Shown here piece by piece: positions 28,428-38,966 of a stretch of 44,642 bases of DNA. The notes beneath the pieces are model-generated. The model saw only the letters and a list, made by a program, of their open reading frames with translations, was not told the DNA's origin and did no database searches. Numbering within the stretch: the stretch's first letter is position 1; every line of letters begins with the position of its first letter. The stretch covers positions 1 through 44,642 of the forward strand of contig JADHZC010000007.1 in assembly GCA_015657545.1 (NCBI GenBank), read 5' to 3'. The DNA comes from Rickettsia sp. Its GTDB lineage: Bacteria; Pseudomonadota; Alphaproteobacteria; Rickettsiales; Rickettsiaceae. The position numbers and the translations under genes are program-made.

Positions 28428-28997
28428 TCAACTAATATTAGATCTATTAGACCTTAATTCATCAGAACAATATGTATTAGGAAAAATTTTATAAGCAGTT
28501 GAACATATGTGATGATTATCAATTTGCTTATACACAAATTCATATAAATATTTTTTATTATTCATTATAATTTCTTTTATTTCTACATGCTTTTTAGATG
28601 GGATTTCATTCAAAATACTTATCTTATTAGAAGAAAGCTTATCAATATCTTCTAAGGAGTAAATATTTGTAGGATCTTTTTTTAAAAAATAATAATTAGT
28701 ATATTTTAAACTTGAATTTTTCTCTCTTAAAGAAATTGAAATATCAATATGATTAAGTACAGATTCAAGAATCTTATGTGATTCTGAAAAAAATCTTATA
28801 CGCTGCTCCAAAAAGGGAATTTGTTTTAATTTATATTCTACGCTTCTCCAGATAGAAAAATTGATTAATAAAATAAGCATTAATATTATAAACGGAGTCA
28901 AAGTGGAAAAAAAATATAAACTGTTTTTAGTAGCAGAAAATAAGGCGACAGCTACTAAAGTTAATGTTATATTAAAAAGCGACAATAAAAGTATCAT
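28428..28997 (-). CDS. Membrane protein with PAS-like domain, possible truncated sensor
   Basis: Two hydrophobic helices (about 2-22 and 29-50) with a very short periplasmic turn, then a linker helix (YKLKQIPFLEQRIRFFSESHKIL). Next comes a region like a PAS domain: LESVLNHIDISISLREKNSSLKYTNYYFL matches the usual pattern of helix, strand, D/E-x-x-G turn, strand, N-x-x-F. It ends at 189 residues with no kinase, cyclase or other output domain. The downstream 1.7 kb is gene-poor. I take it as the sensory front of a signalling protein, whose output part was lost or which acts as a stand-alone sensor. Confidence 0.45.
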   Translation of the reverse strand: MILLLSLFNITLTLVAVALFSATKNSLYFFSTLTPFIILMLILLINFSIWRSVEYKLKQIPFLEQRIRFFSESHKILESVLNHIDISISLREKNSSLKYTNYYFLKKDPTNIYSLEDIDKLSSNKISILNEIPSKKHVEIKEIIMNNKKYLYEFVYKQIDNHHICSTAYKIFPNTYCSDELRSNRSNIS

Positions 28998-29140
28998 ATT
29001 AAATGCTTTTTGAGCAAAATGTAATAATTATAAACTAATCAAACAGATATAATGGTAGCATTTTTTAATAATAATTTCCAACAAAAAAAATAATTTTTTA
29101 TTGATCTTTTTTAACTTTAAATTAATTTTTTCACCAAAAT

Positions 29141-30190
29141 ATGAATCCAATAATAAATAATAGAAAATTTGAACATATCAATATATTAACATCTAAAAAT
29201 GAAATTGATAAATCTTCTCAATATAAATATTTTGATCAAATCAAATTAATAAATAGAGCTTTACCAGAACTGGATTTATCAGAAATAGATACAAGTATAG
29301 ATTTTTTAGGATATAAGCTAAGCATGCCTCTTATAATTTCTTCTATGACAGGAGGTAAAGGAAAAATATTTACTACAATTAATCAAAATTTAGCAATAGC
29401 TGCTGCAAAAACAAATGTAGCTTTCTCTGTAGGATCCCAAAGAATAATGAAATACGAACCATTAGCCAATAAAAGTTTTGATATAAAAAATATTACAAAA
29501 AATATACCCGTAATATCGAATTTAGGGGCTGTTCAATTAAATTATGAGTTGAATCTTAAAGATATAGAATATTTTTCAGATTTTATAAATGCAGATGGCA
29601 TATATTTTCACTGCAATCCTTTACAAGAAGCAATTCAATTAGAAGGAAATACTAATTTTAAAAATATTATAAGCAAAATTAGTGATATATCAAACAATAT
29701 AAAACTTCCTATCATTTTAAAAGAAGTTGGATGTGGAATTTCTACATATGATATTGAACTTGGTCTAAAAAATGGAATTAAATATTTTGATTTATCTGGT
29801 AGTGGAGGCACTTCTTGGAGTTTGGTAGAATATATAAGATCTTCTAGAAATTCAAAATCACAAAACCAATCTTTGGGATATAATTTTCAAGATTGGGGAA
29901 TTCCAACATTAAAAGCTTTGCAAGATAGTAAAAAATATCGCAATCAAGCTCTTTTCATTGCTAGTGGAGGAATCCGAAATGGAATAGACATTGCTAAATC
30001 TATTATTTTGGGAGCATCTTTAGTAGGTATTGCAAAACCTTTTTTACATGCAGCTCAAAAATCTTCTGAAGAAGTTATAGAACTTATTCAATTTTTGCAA
30101 AAAGAATTAAAAATATCTATGTTTTTAATGGGAATAAAAAATTTATCAGAATTATTTGGAAATGAATCTTTAATTTTAAAAAATAATTAA
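29141..30190 (+). CDS. fni: Isopentenyl-diphosphate delta-isomerase, type 2
   Basis: FMN- and NADPH-dependent enzyme that interconverts IPP and DMAPP. TIM barrel: RKFEHINI at the opening, PLIISSMTGG (about 66-75), FSVGSQRIM, NLGAVQL, the catalytic region around residue 150 (HCNPLQEAIQLEGN), LPIILKEVGCGIS, DLSGSGGTSW, and the FMN phosphate loop FIASGGIRNGIDIAKSIILGASLVGIAKP. 349 residues is typical. Rickettsiales use the type-2 enzyme while often depending on host isoprenoid precursors. It lies 11 bases ahead of the glycosylase gene, likely one transcript. Confidence 0.96.
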   Translation: MNPIINNRKFEHINILTSKNEIDKSSQYKYFDQIKLINRALPELDLSEIDTSIDFLGYKLSMPLIISSMTGGKGKIFTTINQNLAIAAAKTNVAFSVGSQRIMKYEPLANKSFDIKNITKNIPVISNLGAVQLNYELNLKDIEYFSDFINADGIYFHCNPLQEAIQLEGNTNFKNIISKISDISNNIKLPIILKEVGCGISTYDIELGLKNGIKYFDLSGSGGTSWSLVEYIRSSRNSKSQNQSLGYNFQDWGIPTLKALQDSKKYRNQALFIASGGIRNGIDIAKSIILGASLVGIAKPFLHAAQKSSEEVIELIQFLQKELKISMFLMGIKNLSELFGNESLILKNN

Positions 30191-30201
30191 AAACTCTTTT
30201 T

Positions 30202-31044
30202 ATGAAAAACTACATTGATCTACTTAAAATTTTTGGGATAAAATTCTATTTTCCTAATTTTGTAACTAATGAAACGCAACATATTCAAGAATATGCTACT
30301 GCAAACAAACCTAGCAATTCAAAGATATCAATAAATCAAAACAAAAAAATTGCAAAAAATTTTGTAGACAAAGTTCAAAACTATTCATTAAATAAAAAAA
30401 TAATATCAAAAAATCTAGAGCAATTGGATAGCGAAACTAATGATTTAATAAATCTTATACGAAATCAAATTTTGAATATAAATTCTTTAGAAAAATTAAA
30501 ACAATATGTATTAGATTTTCAATATTGTAAATTAAAATTTTTTGCAAAAAATACTGTCTTTTCTGATGGTAATGCTCAAAATCCTAAAATAATGGTCATA
30601 GGAGAAGCTCCAGGAGAAAAAGAAGACCTACAAGGTAAACCCTTTTGTGGTAGAAGTGGAATATTACTGGATAAAATATTGCTTGCAATAAATCTCTCAA
30701 GAGATACAAATAGCTATATCACAAATACTGTATTTTGGCGCCCTCCAGCTAATAGAAGACCAACTCAAACAGAAATAGAAATTTGTAAGCCTATTGTAGA
30801 AAAACATATTGCAATTATAAAACCTAATTTTATTTTATTAACAGGTAACACAGCAATTAAAAGTTTATTATCAAGTGATGTTCAAATTAGTAATTTTCAA
30901 GGCAAAATAATGTCTTATAATAATATGTATTTAGAAAATTCAATAAATTTAAGCGCAATTTTTCATCCCTCTTATCTTTTAAGACAAGCATCAAAAAAAA
31001 AAGAAACCTGGAAGAGTCTTTTACAAATTCAGAAATTTTTATAA
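30202..31044 (+). CDS. Uracil-DNA glycosylase, family 4-like
   Basis: Removes uracil from DNA. Motif 1 is GEAPGEKEDLQGKPFCGRSG; then YITNTVFWRPPANRRPTQTEI, LLTGNTAIKSLL, and the late FHPSYLLR, which is the family HPSxLLR. The N-terminal 90 residues are a polar extension before the domain. The classical thermophile enzymes carry four Cys for a 4Fe-4S cluster, two in a CxxC. Here only one Cys stands in the first site (FQYCKL), and the RPP motif is preceded by Trp instead of Cys. The cluster is probably absent, as I believe is common among alphaproteobacterial members. Confidence 0.88.
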   Translation: MKNYIDLLKIFGIKFYFPNFVTNETQHIQEYATANKPSNSKISINQNKKIAKNFVDKVQNYSLNKKIISKNLEQLDSETNDLINLIRNQILNINSLEKLKQYVLDFQYCKLKFFAKNTVFSDGNAQNPKIMVIGEAPGEKEDLQGKPFCGRSGILLDKILLAINLSRDTNSYITNTVFWRPPANRRPTQTEIEICKPIVEKHIAIIKPNFILLTGNTAIKSLLSSDVQISNFQGKIMSYNNMYLENSINLSAIFHPSYLLRQASKKKETWKSLLQIQKFL

Positions 31045-31049
31045 AATTC

Positions 31050-31796
31050 CTAAAAATATTTTTGATATATGTCAGAGGCATCTTTCAATTCATGTTGAGT
31101 ATTAATTCCAAATGCTAATTCATTAATCTTAGATGGTAAATACGATATTTTTTCTCCTGCTTTATAGCATATCTCAATGATATCGGTCAAAAAAAATTCT
31201 TTTTGTGTACTGGTATCTATATCAAAACAATTTGGTAAATATTTTTTTAATATTTGGGAAGAAAAAATAAAAATTCCCGAATTACATAAAGAATTTTTTT
31301 TATCTTCCATTCTTAAAAATTGAAATTCTAGAATTTTCTTAACATTTTGTTCTTTATCTAATATAATTCTACCATATTTCATATTTAAATCTTCTATCTC
31401 AAAACCAAGAATAGTAATTGCTGACTCAGTAGCTAAGTGATGACAAAACATATCTGAAATCACATCAAAAGAAATCAATGGGTGATCTCCATATATTATA
31501 CATAAGTTTGAATCGTCCCTAACATAGGGTAAACCTAACAAGGCTGCATGAGCAGTACCTAATGGATATTTTTGTAAAATAGTCTCTTTTACCTTGATTT
31601 GGCAGAATTGCTCAACCTGATTTTTTATATGGTCAGAATATACCAAGAAAATATTATCTGTAACTTTGCTGCAATTTTTAATGACATGCAATATCATTTC
31701 CATACCATTTAAACAATGAAGCATCTTATTTTTTTTAGAATCCATCCTTCTACCTTTGCCAGCGGCTAATAACAATATCTGCTTTTCTATTGGCAT
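31050..31796 (-). CDS. GlmU-type UDP-GlcNAc pyrophosphorylase domain protein (short)
   Basis: Nucleotidyltransferase of the GlmU N-terminal type: LLAAGKGRRMDSKKNKMLHCLNG (the family GxGxRMxSxxPKxLHxxxG), YPLGTAHAALLGLP, IIYGDHPLIS, MKYGRIILD, and NSGIFIFSSQIL. The 248 residues stop where the left-handed beta-helix acetyltransferase domain of full GlmU would begin. So it could make UDP-GlcNAc from GlcNAc-1-P but not acetylate glucosamine-1-P. The conserved PK of the signature is NK here. It fits with murG and rodA in peptidoglycan or lipid A supply. Last gene of the minus-strand run, convergent with the glycosylase gene with only 5 bases between. Confidence 0.85.
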   Translation of the reverse strand: MPIEKQILLLAAGKGRRMDSKKNKMLHCLNGMEMILHVIKNCSKVTDNIFLVYSDHIKNQVEQFCQIKVKETILQKYPLGTAHAALLGLPYVRDDSNLCIIYGDHPLISFDVISDMFCHHLATESAITILGFEIEDLNMKYGRIILDKEQNVKKILEFQFLRMEDKKNSLCNSGIFIFSSQILKKYLPNCFDIDTSTQKEFFLTDIIEICYKAGEKISYLPSKINELAFGINTQHELKDASDIYQKYF

Positions 31797-31833
31797 AATT
31801 CTGAAATTTCTATTTATTTTTTGAAGATTAATT

Positions 31834-32394
31834 TTATACTTTAGGAAGCGTTATATCTTTTTGATACATATATTTTCCTTTTTTCTTGAGGTAAGATATA
31901 GCGCATTTTTGCTCTCCTTTCAGAAAAATAAGTTGACACACACCTTCATTTGCGTATAGCTTAGCTGGTAATGGAGTAGTATTAGAAAATTCTAAGGTGA
32001 TATGTCCTTCCCATCCAGGTTCAAGTGGAGTAACATTAACTATTATGCCGCATCTTGCATAAGTAGATTTACCTAAACATATTACTAAAACATCTTCAGG
32101 TATTTTAAAATACTCAATACTTTTACCTAACACAAAACTATTAGGAGGGATTATACAACTATCTCCAACTTTACTAAAAAAATTTTTATTCGAAAAATTT
32201 TTGGGATCTACAATAGTAGAGTTAAGATTAGTAAAAATTTTAAACTCATTAGCAAGTCTTGTATCATATCCATAAGAAGATAATCCATAGGATAAAACAT
32301 TTGAAGATGACTCCATGGACTCTCTTTTAAAAAAAGGAGCTATCATATTATTTTGTATGGACTGCTTTTCAATCCAAGAATCCGACATTAACAT
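31834..32394 (-). CDS. dcd: dCTP deaminase
   Basis: Converts dCTP to dUTP, the precursor route to dTMP. Trimeric dUTPase-like fold of 186 residues. [20 protein letters not shown] holds the nucleotide-binding start, [17 protein letters not shown] and [51 protein letters not shown] the core with the catalytic Glu (in [10 protein letters not shown]) and the S-x-x-A-R phosphate site. YQ near the C-terminus is conserved. Complete. It lies in the run between rodA and the GlmU-like gene. Confidence 0.97.
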   Translation of the reverse strand: MLMSDSWIEKQSIQNNMIAPFFKRESMESSSNVLSYGLSSYGYDTRLANEFKIFTNLNSTIVDPKNFSNKNFFSKVGDSCIIPPNSFVLGKSIEYFKIPEDVLVICLGKSTYARCGIIVNVTPLEPGWEGHITLEFSNTTPLPAKLYANEGVCQLIFLKGEQKCAISYLKKKGKYMYQKDITLPKV

Positions 32395-32447
32395 AAGTTA
32401 AAACACTAAAATGCTAAACAAACAACAATTATATGATTAATAATTTT

Positions 32448-33536
32448 TCAAATCAATATTTTTTTATTCAATTTAACATTCATAACTAAACCTATACCAA
32501 GCATTAGGGAAATCATAGAAGTGCCACCATAAGAGACAAATGGCAAAGGAATTCCAGTAACAGGAAGAATACCTATATTCATACTAGCATTTATGAATAC
32601 ATAAGAAAAAATCATTGAACTTACACCTATGACTATAATTTTTCCATAAACAGAATATATATCCTTTATAAAATTCATCATAATCCATATTAACATGCAA
32701 TATAAAATCATCAAAAATACTATTCCTATAAATCCTAATTCTTCAGAAATGAGAGCAAAAATAAAATCTGTTTTATTTTCGGGCAAGAATTTAAGTTGTG
32801 ATTGAGTTCCTTTCATAAAACCTTTACCCCAAAAACCTCCAGATCCTATTGCAATTTTTGATTGATAAATATGGTATCCTTTCCCTAATATGTCTTTTTG
32901 AGGTTGTAAAAAAACAATTATTCTGTCTTTTTGATGAGAATATAATTTATTCCAAATAAAAGGAAAAGATATAACCATAATTATCAGTAAAAATGCAAAA
33001 TATTTTATTTTAACTCCTAGAGATAAAAAAATAATAACACCAATCACCAAAATTATAATAGCAGTACCAAGATCTGGTTGTTTTAATATTAATATCACGG
33101 GAAATAATATTATTAATATAGGAAAACATAAGTTTCTAACTGTAAAATCAAATTCAGGCTTAGAGTCAAAATATCTAGCAAGTGCTAATATTAAAGATAA
33201 CTTCATTAATTCAGAAGGCTGTATTTGCATATTATATATATAAATCCATCTTTTAGCCCCCATAAATTTTTTACCCCAAATTTCTGTTAAAATAAGCAAT
33301 AAAAAAGAAAAAAGATAGATTTTATAAGAAGATCTAAAAATTACCTTAAAATCCATTATAGATATACATATAGCCAAAAAAAAAGATATTGCATAGATAA
33401 TGACCTGTTTTTGTACTAAAGGTTTATAACATCCAGATGAAGAAGAATATATAGCTAAAAACCCATAAAAAGAAATGATTGTTGGTATTATTATTAATAG
33501 AAACGGAGTTTTTAATAATTTTTTCAAGTCAAACAT
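32448..33536 (-). CDS. rodA: Rod-shape peptidoglycan glycosyltransferase RodA (SEDS family)
   Basis: Polymerises glycan strands during cell elongation, in the inner membrane with PBP2. About ten helices over 362 residues. Conserved SEDS stretches include QPSELMKLSLILALARY, LILKQPDLGTAII, YQSKIAIGSGGFWGKGFMKGTQSQLKFLPENKTDFIFALISEELGF and ASMNIGILPVTGIPLPFVSYGGTSM, with the catalytic Asp in ENKTDFIF. The last stretch and KGTQ favour RodA over FtsW. It starts 11 bases after the degenerate sensor gene. Confidence 0.95.
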   Translation of the reverse strand: MFDLKKLLKTPFLLIIIPTIISFYGFLAIYSSSSGCYKPLVQKQVIIYAISFFLAICISIMDFKVIFRSSYKIYLFSFLLLILTEIWGKKFMGAKRWIYIYNMQIQPSELMKLSLILALARYFDSKPEFDFTVRNLCFPILIILFPVILILKQPDLGTAIIILVIGVIIFLSLGVKIKYFAFLLIIMVISFPFIWNKLYSHQKDRIIVFLQPQKDILGKGYHIYQSKIAIGSGGFWGKGFMKGTQSQLKFLPENKTDFIFALISEELGFIGIVFLMILYCMLIWIMMNFIKDIYSVYGKIIVIGVSSMIFSYVFINASMNIGILPVTGIPLPFVSYGGTSMISLMLGIGLVMNVKLNKKILI

Positions 33537-33547
33537 TTCACTCCTAT

Positions 33548-35176
33548 CTATATTAGAAAATTATTTTTAGGAATAAAAAGATGGATAGTAATAAATTCAT
33601 TTTGATTATAAATTTGGAATTTAATATTATGTGCATCTAGAATAATGTTTATAACATTTAATGATATATTAGCATCATTGTGCCATTTATTCATCACAAG
33701 GGGTTTTTGGGAAAAAGAATCTAGACTTGAAGCCTGTTCAATTTTTAAAATTAAGTCTTTCTTTATTTCAAAACTTATTTTAAGAATATAACCTTCCATA
33801 TTCCCTTCTAGTATAATATCTAATAAATCCTCTATAGCTTTTGAGAAAAGCTGTATATCACAAATTAATAATATTTTTATCTCGCTTTTAGATAAAACTA
33901 ATTGCACATTTTTTTTTCCTAATTTATTTCTTTTATTATTTGTTACATCTTGCATTACGGTTGAAATATTATTAACAGAATAAGATATTTTAAAATCTCC
34001 CCTAATTAATTGATATTCTTTTAAAGTTTTATTGCTTATACTAAGTATATTTTGAGCATTTGAATGAATTGCTTGCGCATATCTTCTATAAACCTCTGGG
34101 ACTCCTCCTACCAATTCATCTTTGATAATTTCAGATCCAGTTAAAATAAAATTTAAATAATTTTTAATTTCTTCAACTAAAAAATGTAAAAATTTAGACT
34201 GAATTGCGTTTAAATTCTGAAGTTTAGATATTGTTTGTTCAAAATTTTTTTTACTAAATCTATTCGTAAAATATTGATTAATTGGAGTGTAATAATATAT
34301 GAGTATTAAAATGGTTATTTCTAATATATTAAATAAGAGATCTTGAAAAATTCTTTCTTTTAAAGAACAGTTAAAAAATCCTATCTCATAATATAAAGGA
34401 GAATTACTAAAGGATATTACATTTTGCTTTACATAATATTTACTCTTAATCAAACTCAATAAAGTCAAACTTTTTTTAGAAGTAGAAAGATCAAACAAAT
34501 CGTTATTTTTATCATGAATTGCTATATTATCTTTATAAAAATTATTTGCTAATTGACTAGAGTCAATATCTTTGGGATTAATTAAATTAATATAACCAAC
34601 CAAATTTTTTATACCTAGTCTACTCAAAATATCTTCTAATTGAACTATTGAAACTAAATATCCTAAATGAGTAGACTTCTGATTTTCTAAAGAGGAAAAA
34701 AGATATAATATATTTTTAAAATTGAAAACAAAAATTTTTCCTTTATGATTGTGACTGATGGTATCAAAAAATTTTTTCACAATCTGTAATTGGTCAGTGG
34801 AGTCTTTGTATAAAATTTCAATTTGATTATTAGGCTTAATAAAAAACTTATTATAATGGGTTTTTTCATAAAATTTTCTTACAAATGCTAAAATCTCTTC
34901 TTGTTGTTTAGAGGAATTTTTTGTGTCATTTTCATAAAAAATATTAACATAATTTTCTATTAAAAATTTATTGCTTAATATACTGCTTTTTATATCTTGA
35001 ATAATAAAATTTCTAAAAAATTTTTCTGTGTTATTTATTTCAAGTTTAAATTCTTTAATTCTACTAAAAGTAGAGCTAAGAGTGGTAATAACAATAGAAA
35101 TAAACGCAAACACTATTACGAATAATAGTCCTTTAAAAGAACTATGCCCGTATTCATTGTAATCGCTTTTTAACAT
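33548..35176 (-). CDS. Degenerate membrane sensor histidine kinase (pseudokinase)
   Basis: 542 residues: helix 1 at about 15-36, a periplasmic domain of about 240 residues, helix 2 at about 281-297, a linker coiled coil, then a HisKA-like helical hairpin (about 325-390). The H-box reads FLHFLVEEIKNYLNFIL. It aligns with FLANMSHELRTPLNAIL, so the phosphorylated His is Glu (E335), Arg is Lys, and Pro is Tyr. The following ATPase-like region keeps a shape like the N-box segment (DIQLFSKAIEDLLDIIL), but both box asparagines are replaced and no DxGxG is visible. Phosphotransfer is unlikely, but the frame is intact, suggesting a structural or signal-binding role. Just upstream of rodA, with an 11-base gap; inferred link to wall growth or cell shape. 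Confidence 0.7.
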   Translation of the reverse strand: MLKSDYNEYGHSSFKGLLFVIVFAFISIVITTLSSTFSRIKEFKLEINNTEKFFRNFIIQDIKSSILSNKFLIENYVNIFYENDTKNSSKQQEEILAFVRKFYEKTHYNKFFIKPNNQIEILYKDSTDQLQIVKKFFDTISHNHKGKIFVFNFKNILYLFSSLENQKSTHLGYLVSIVQLEDILSRLGIKNLVGYINLINPKDIDSSQLANNFYKDNIAIHDKNNDLFDLSTSKKSLTLLSLIKSKYYVKQNVISFSNSPLYYEIGFFNCSLKERIFQDLLFNILEITILILIYYYTPINQYFTNRFSKKNFEQTISKLQNLNAIQSKFLHFLVEEIKNYLNFILTGSEIIKDELVGGVPEVYRRYAQAIHSNAQNILSISNKTLKEYQLIRGDFKISYSVNNISTVMQDVTNNKRNKLGKKNVQLVLSKSEIKILLICDIQLFSKAIEDLLDIILEGNMEGYILKISFEIKKDLILKIEQASSLDSFSQKPLVMNKWHNDANISLNVINIILDAHNIKFQIYNQNEFITIHLFIPKNNFLI

Positions 35177-35381
35177 TCTTTCATATAAATAAGAATTATC
35201 TAAATATTATATAATTTGTAACTGTTATTACAACATAGTTATAAGAGTAGTTACAAAAATTCTTTTACAAAACATATATAGCAATCATTTTTATGCTATA
35301 ACTGAACATATAATATATTTAAATTTTTTATGTTTCAGTTAAAATAGTAAGGGTTTTGACTATAATAATGGTAATTAATAC

Positions 35382-36761
35382 ATGGAATTTTTCCTATTTG
35401 ATATTTTAAATAAAAAAAAAGAAAAATTTATACCTAATAATAAAGAATTAGTAAAATTTTATGGATGTGGACCCACAGTGTACGGACCTATTCATATTGG
35501 AAATGCTAGATCTATGGTAATTTATGATATATTTTACCGTATCTTAAGACATATTTATGGTAAAACATCTGTTACATTTATAAGAAACATAACAGATATA
35601 GATGATAAAATCATCAACAAAGCTCTTGAAGAAAATATCTCCCCTAAAAAACTCGCTCTTAAAAATATTGATCTTTTTAGGCAAGACATGAGATCACTAA
35701 ATTGTTTAGAACCTACTCATCAGCCTTTGGTATCAGAAAATATTGAATTAATTATAGATTTAATCAATAAATTAATTATATCAGATAATGCTTATCTAAA
35801 AAATGGAAATGTATATTTCAAAATATCTACATATCAAGATTATTTTGCATTATCTGGTAGAAATAAAAAAGAATCACAACCCTATGTAAGAATTGAACAA
35901 GACATAAACAAACAAAATGCTGAAGATTTTATTCTTTGGAAAGCAGTAAAATCAGAAAAAGAGATGTCTTTTGCTAGTCCATTTGGTATTGGAAGACCAG
36001 GATGGCATATTGAATGTTCGGCAATGATTTATAAATTTTTAGGCACAGACATAGATTTACACGCAGGAGGCAAAGACCTTATTTTTCCTCATCATAGCAA
36101 TGAAATTGCTCAATCAAAATCACTATTTCCAGAATCTAATTTTGTAAAATATTGGGTACATAATGGATTATTGACAATTAATGGACAGAAAATGAGTAAA
36201 TCATTAAATAATATAATCACAGTAGAAAAAGCTCAAAAAATGTCTATTGCTCCTGCAATATTAAGATTGTTTTTTCTTAATACGCATTATAGTAAAAATC
36301 TAGATTATAATGAAAAATCTGTAATGGATATTAAGAATATGTTTAATTATTGGCAAAACTCTTTGAGAAATCTACAACAAGCTCAAAATAATTTAGATAT
36401 TGTACCTAAAGATTTTTTAACAGAAATTTTGTCTAACTTAAATACACATAATGGAATTACTATTCTTAATGATAAAATTAAACATCTCAATAAAATCTTC
36501 TCTCTTCATAAAAAAAATATATTGGCACAAGAAATTTTTGCAGCATTAAATTTTTTAGGAATTCAAAATATTTGTCATACAAATTCAACAAAAAATTCTG
36601 ATACAAAAACAATCAATAGCTTAATCAAACTAAGAGAAAAAATGAGAAAAGAGAAAAATTGGTCTAAAGCTGACGAAATAAAAAATTCTTTACTTAAAAA
36701 ATACAAAATTCAAATTTTAGACAAAGAGAATTTTTTAACTGAATGGTATTTTTTAAATTAA
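35382..36761 (+). CDS. cysS: Cysteinyl-tRNA synthetase
   Basis: Class I aminoacyl-tRNA synthetase charging tRNA-Cys. YGCGPTVYGPIHIGNARSM carries a zinc Cys (C29) and the HIGH-type signature (HIGN, 38-41). Other zinc ligands fit WHIECSAM and FPHHSNEIAQ; KMSKS lies near 270-274. The C-terminal LREKMRKEKNWSKADEIKNSLL is the typical tail. 459 residues is normal. The 205-base region upstream is shared with the divergent sensor gene; TATAAT at 35361 is a possible -10 hexamer, without a good -35. Confidence 0.98.
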   Translation: MEFFLFDILNKKKEKFIPNNKELVKFYGCGPTVYGPIHIGNARSMVIYDIFYRILRHIYGKTSVTFIRNITDIDDKIINKALEENISPKKLALKNIDLFRQDMRSLNCLEPTHQPLVSENIELIIDLINKLIISDNAYLKNGNVYFKISTYQDYFALSGRNKKESQPYVRIEQDINKQNAEDFILWKAVKSEKEMSFASPFGIGRPGWHIECSAMIYKFLGTDIDLHAGGKDLIFPHHSNEIAQSKSLFPESNFVKYWVHNGLLTINGQKMSKSLNNIITVEKAQKMSIAPAILRLFFLNTHYSKNLDYNEKSVMDIKNMFNYWQNSLRNLQQAQNNLDIVPKDFLTEILSNLNTHNGITILNDKIKHLNKIFSLHKKNILAQEIFAALNFLGIQNICHTNSTKNSDTKTINSLIKLREKMRKEKNWSKADEIKNSLLKKYKIQILDKENFLTEWYFLN

Positions 36762-36827
36762 TAAAAATACTATAGGTAGCAATGTTTTTCACTATTTTTT
36801 AACATTTAAAAATAAATATTTATATTT

Positions 36828-36843
36828 ATGATAAATTTATCAT
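36828..36843. repeat. 16-bp perfect palindrome between cysS and the next gene
   Basis: ATGATAAATTTATCAT is its own reverse complement, in the 187-base gap upstream of the DUF2671-like gene and nuoF. TATAAT at 36879-36884 could be a -10 hexamer just downstream. Palindromes of this size are expected several times by chance at this base composition. Confidence 0.35.
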
Positions 36844-36948
36844 ATTAATAGCGAATTTAATTTATCAATATTTCTTGATATAATTGTTAATGGATGATAT
36901 CATTCGTCATTAGTTTTTGCTTAAATAACACAAGGGATATTTTTTATT

Positions 36949-37182
36949 ATGCAAGAAGAACATTTAATTTCAGACAAAAAAAATGAAACAGTGCCTGACG
37001 TTTTTTCTGATGTAAGATATATTTGTAACTCAACATCTTTGATTTTGGATTCTCTAAAAAAGGGGATGGACGTAGCACAGTTACCAAGCGGAGATGTAAT
37101 AGTAACTGAAGTTAAAGTAGTAAACACACAATATAGCTGGAATAAAGAGAAAAGAAAAATGATAAGAATAAGTCAAATATAG
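36949..37182 (+). CDS. Small DUF2671-like conserved Rickettsiales protein
   Basis: 77 residues, soluble. ICNSTSLILDSLKKGMDVAQ and LPSGDVIVTEVKVVNTQYSWNKEKRKMIRI form a helix followed by two strands. From memory this matches the short Rickettsiales family DUF2671, of unknown function; no enzyme motif is seen. AAGGG stands 13-17 bases ahead of the ATG, a rather distant possible ribosome binding site. It lies between cysS and nuoF, in the same direction. Conservation of an invariant-looking GDVIVTEVKVVNTQY core suggests a real gene despite its length. Confidence 0.7.
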   Translation: MQEEHLISDKKNETVPDVFSDVRYICNSTSLILDSLKKGMDVAQLPSGDVIVTEVKVVNTQYSWNKEKRKMIRISQI

Positions 37183-37199
37183 TTTTCTTTGCTATCGTC

Positions 37200-37910
<711 letters not shown>

Positions 37911-38966
37911 ATAAATTATTAGAAGGATGCGTTATTGCATCTGTCGCGATTCTTGCTAGATATTGTTATATATACATCAGAGGAGAATTTTATCAAGAAT
38001 ATCTATTATTACAAAAAGCAATAAATGAAGCATATTGTAAAGGGTTTCTAGGAAAAAATATCTTTGGATCCGGTATTGATTTAGATATTTATATTCATAG
38101 AGGAGCTGGAGCTTATATTTGTGGAGAAGAAACAGCTTTACTTGAAAGTATTGAAGGAAATAGAGGTCAACCAAGACTCAAACCACCATTTCCAGCTAAT
38201 TTTGGTTTATATAATTCTCCAACTAATGTTAATAATGTTGAGTCAATTGCTGTAATTCCTGATATATTAAGAAAAGGAGGAGAATGGTTTGCATCTATGG
38301 GTACTTCTCAGAGTAAAGGGAGCAAAATTTTTTCTATTTTAGGACATGTTAATAAACCAACACATGTTGAAGAAGAATTAGGAATCTCGATGAAAGAGCT
38401 AATAAATCATCATGCTGGGGGAGTCATAGGCGGTTGGGAAAATTTAAAAGCAGTAATACCAGGGGGAGCTTCTTTAAAAATGATAAAAGCTGAAATATGC
38501 AATGAAATAACTATGGATTTTGAATCTTTAAAATCTGTAGATTCTGGACTAGGTGTAGGCTGCATAATTGTGATGAATAAATCTACAGATATTGTATCTA
38601 TAATAAATAGAATTAGTAAATTTTTTATGCATGAATCCTGTGGAAAATGCACTCCTTGCAGAGAAGGAACTGCTTGGGCATATAAAATATTAGACAAGAT
38701 CAATTCTGGTAACTCAAATAACATAGAAGATATTGATAAATTATTAGATCTTTCTTATAAAATAGGCGCTAATGCAATTTGTGGATTAGCAGATGCAGCA
38801 TCTTGGTCAATCCAAGGATTAATAGAAAATTTCAGAGAAGATATAGAAGCAAAAATAAAACATACATAATATTATTTAACTATAAAACATAAATAATATT
38901 TTAACTGTAACTTAAATCTAAGTATCATTATCATAAGAAAAATCATTAAAAAACTACCATTAATAT

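Noticed and set aside
36921..37127. 68-codon minus-strand frame
   Set aside because: Antisense to the conserved DUF2671-like gene.
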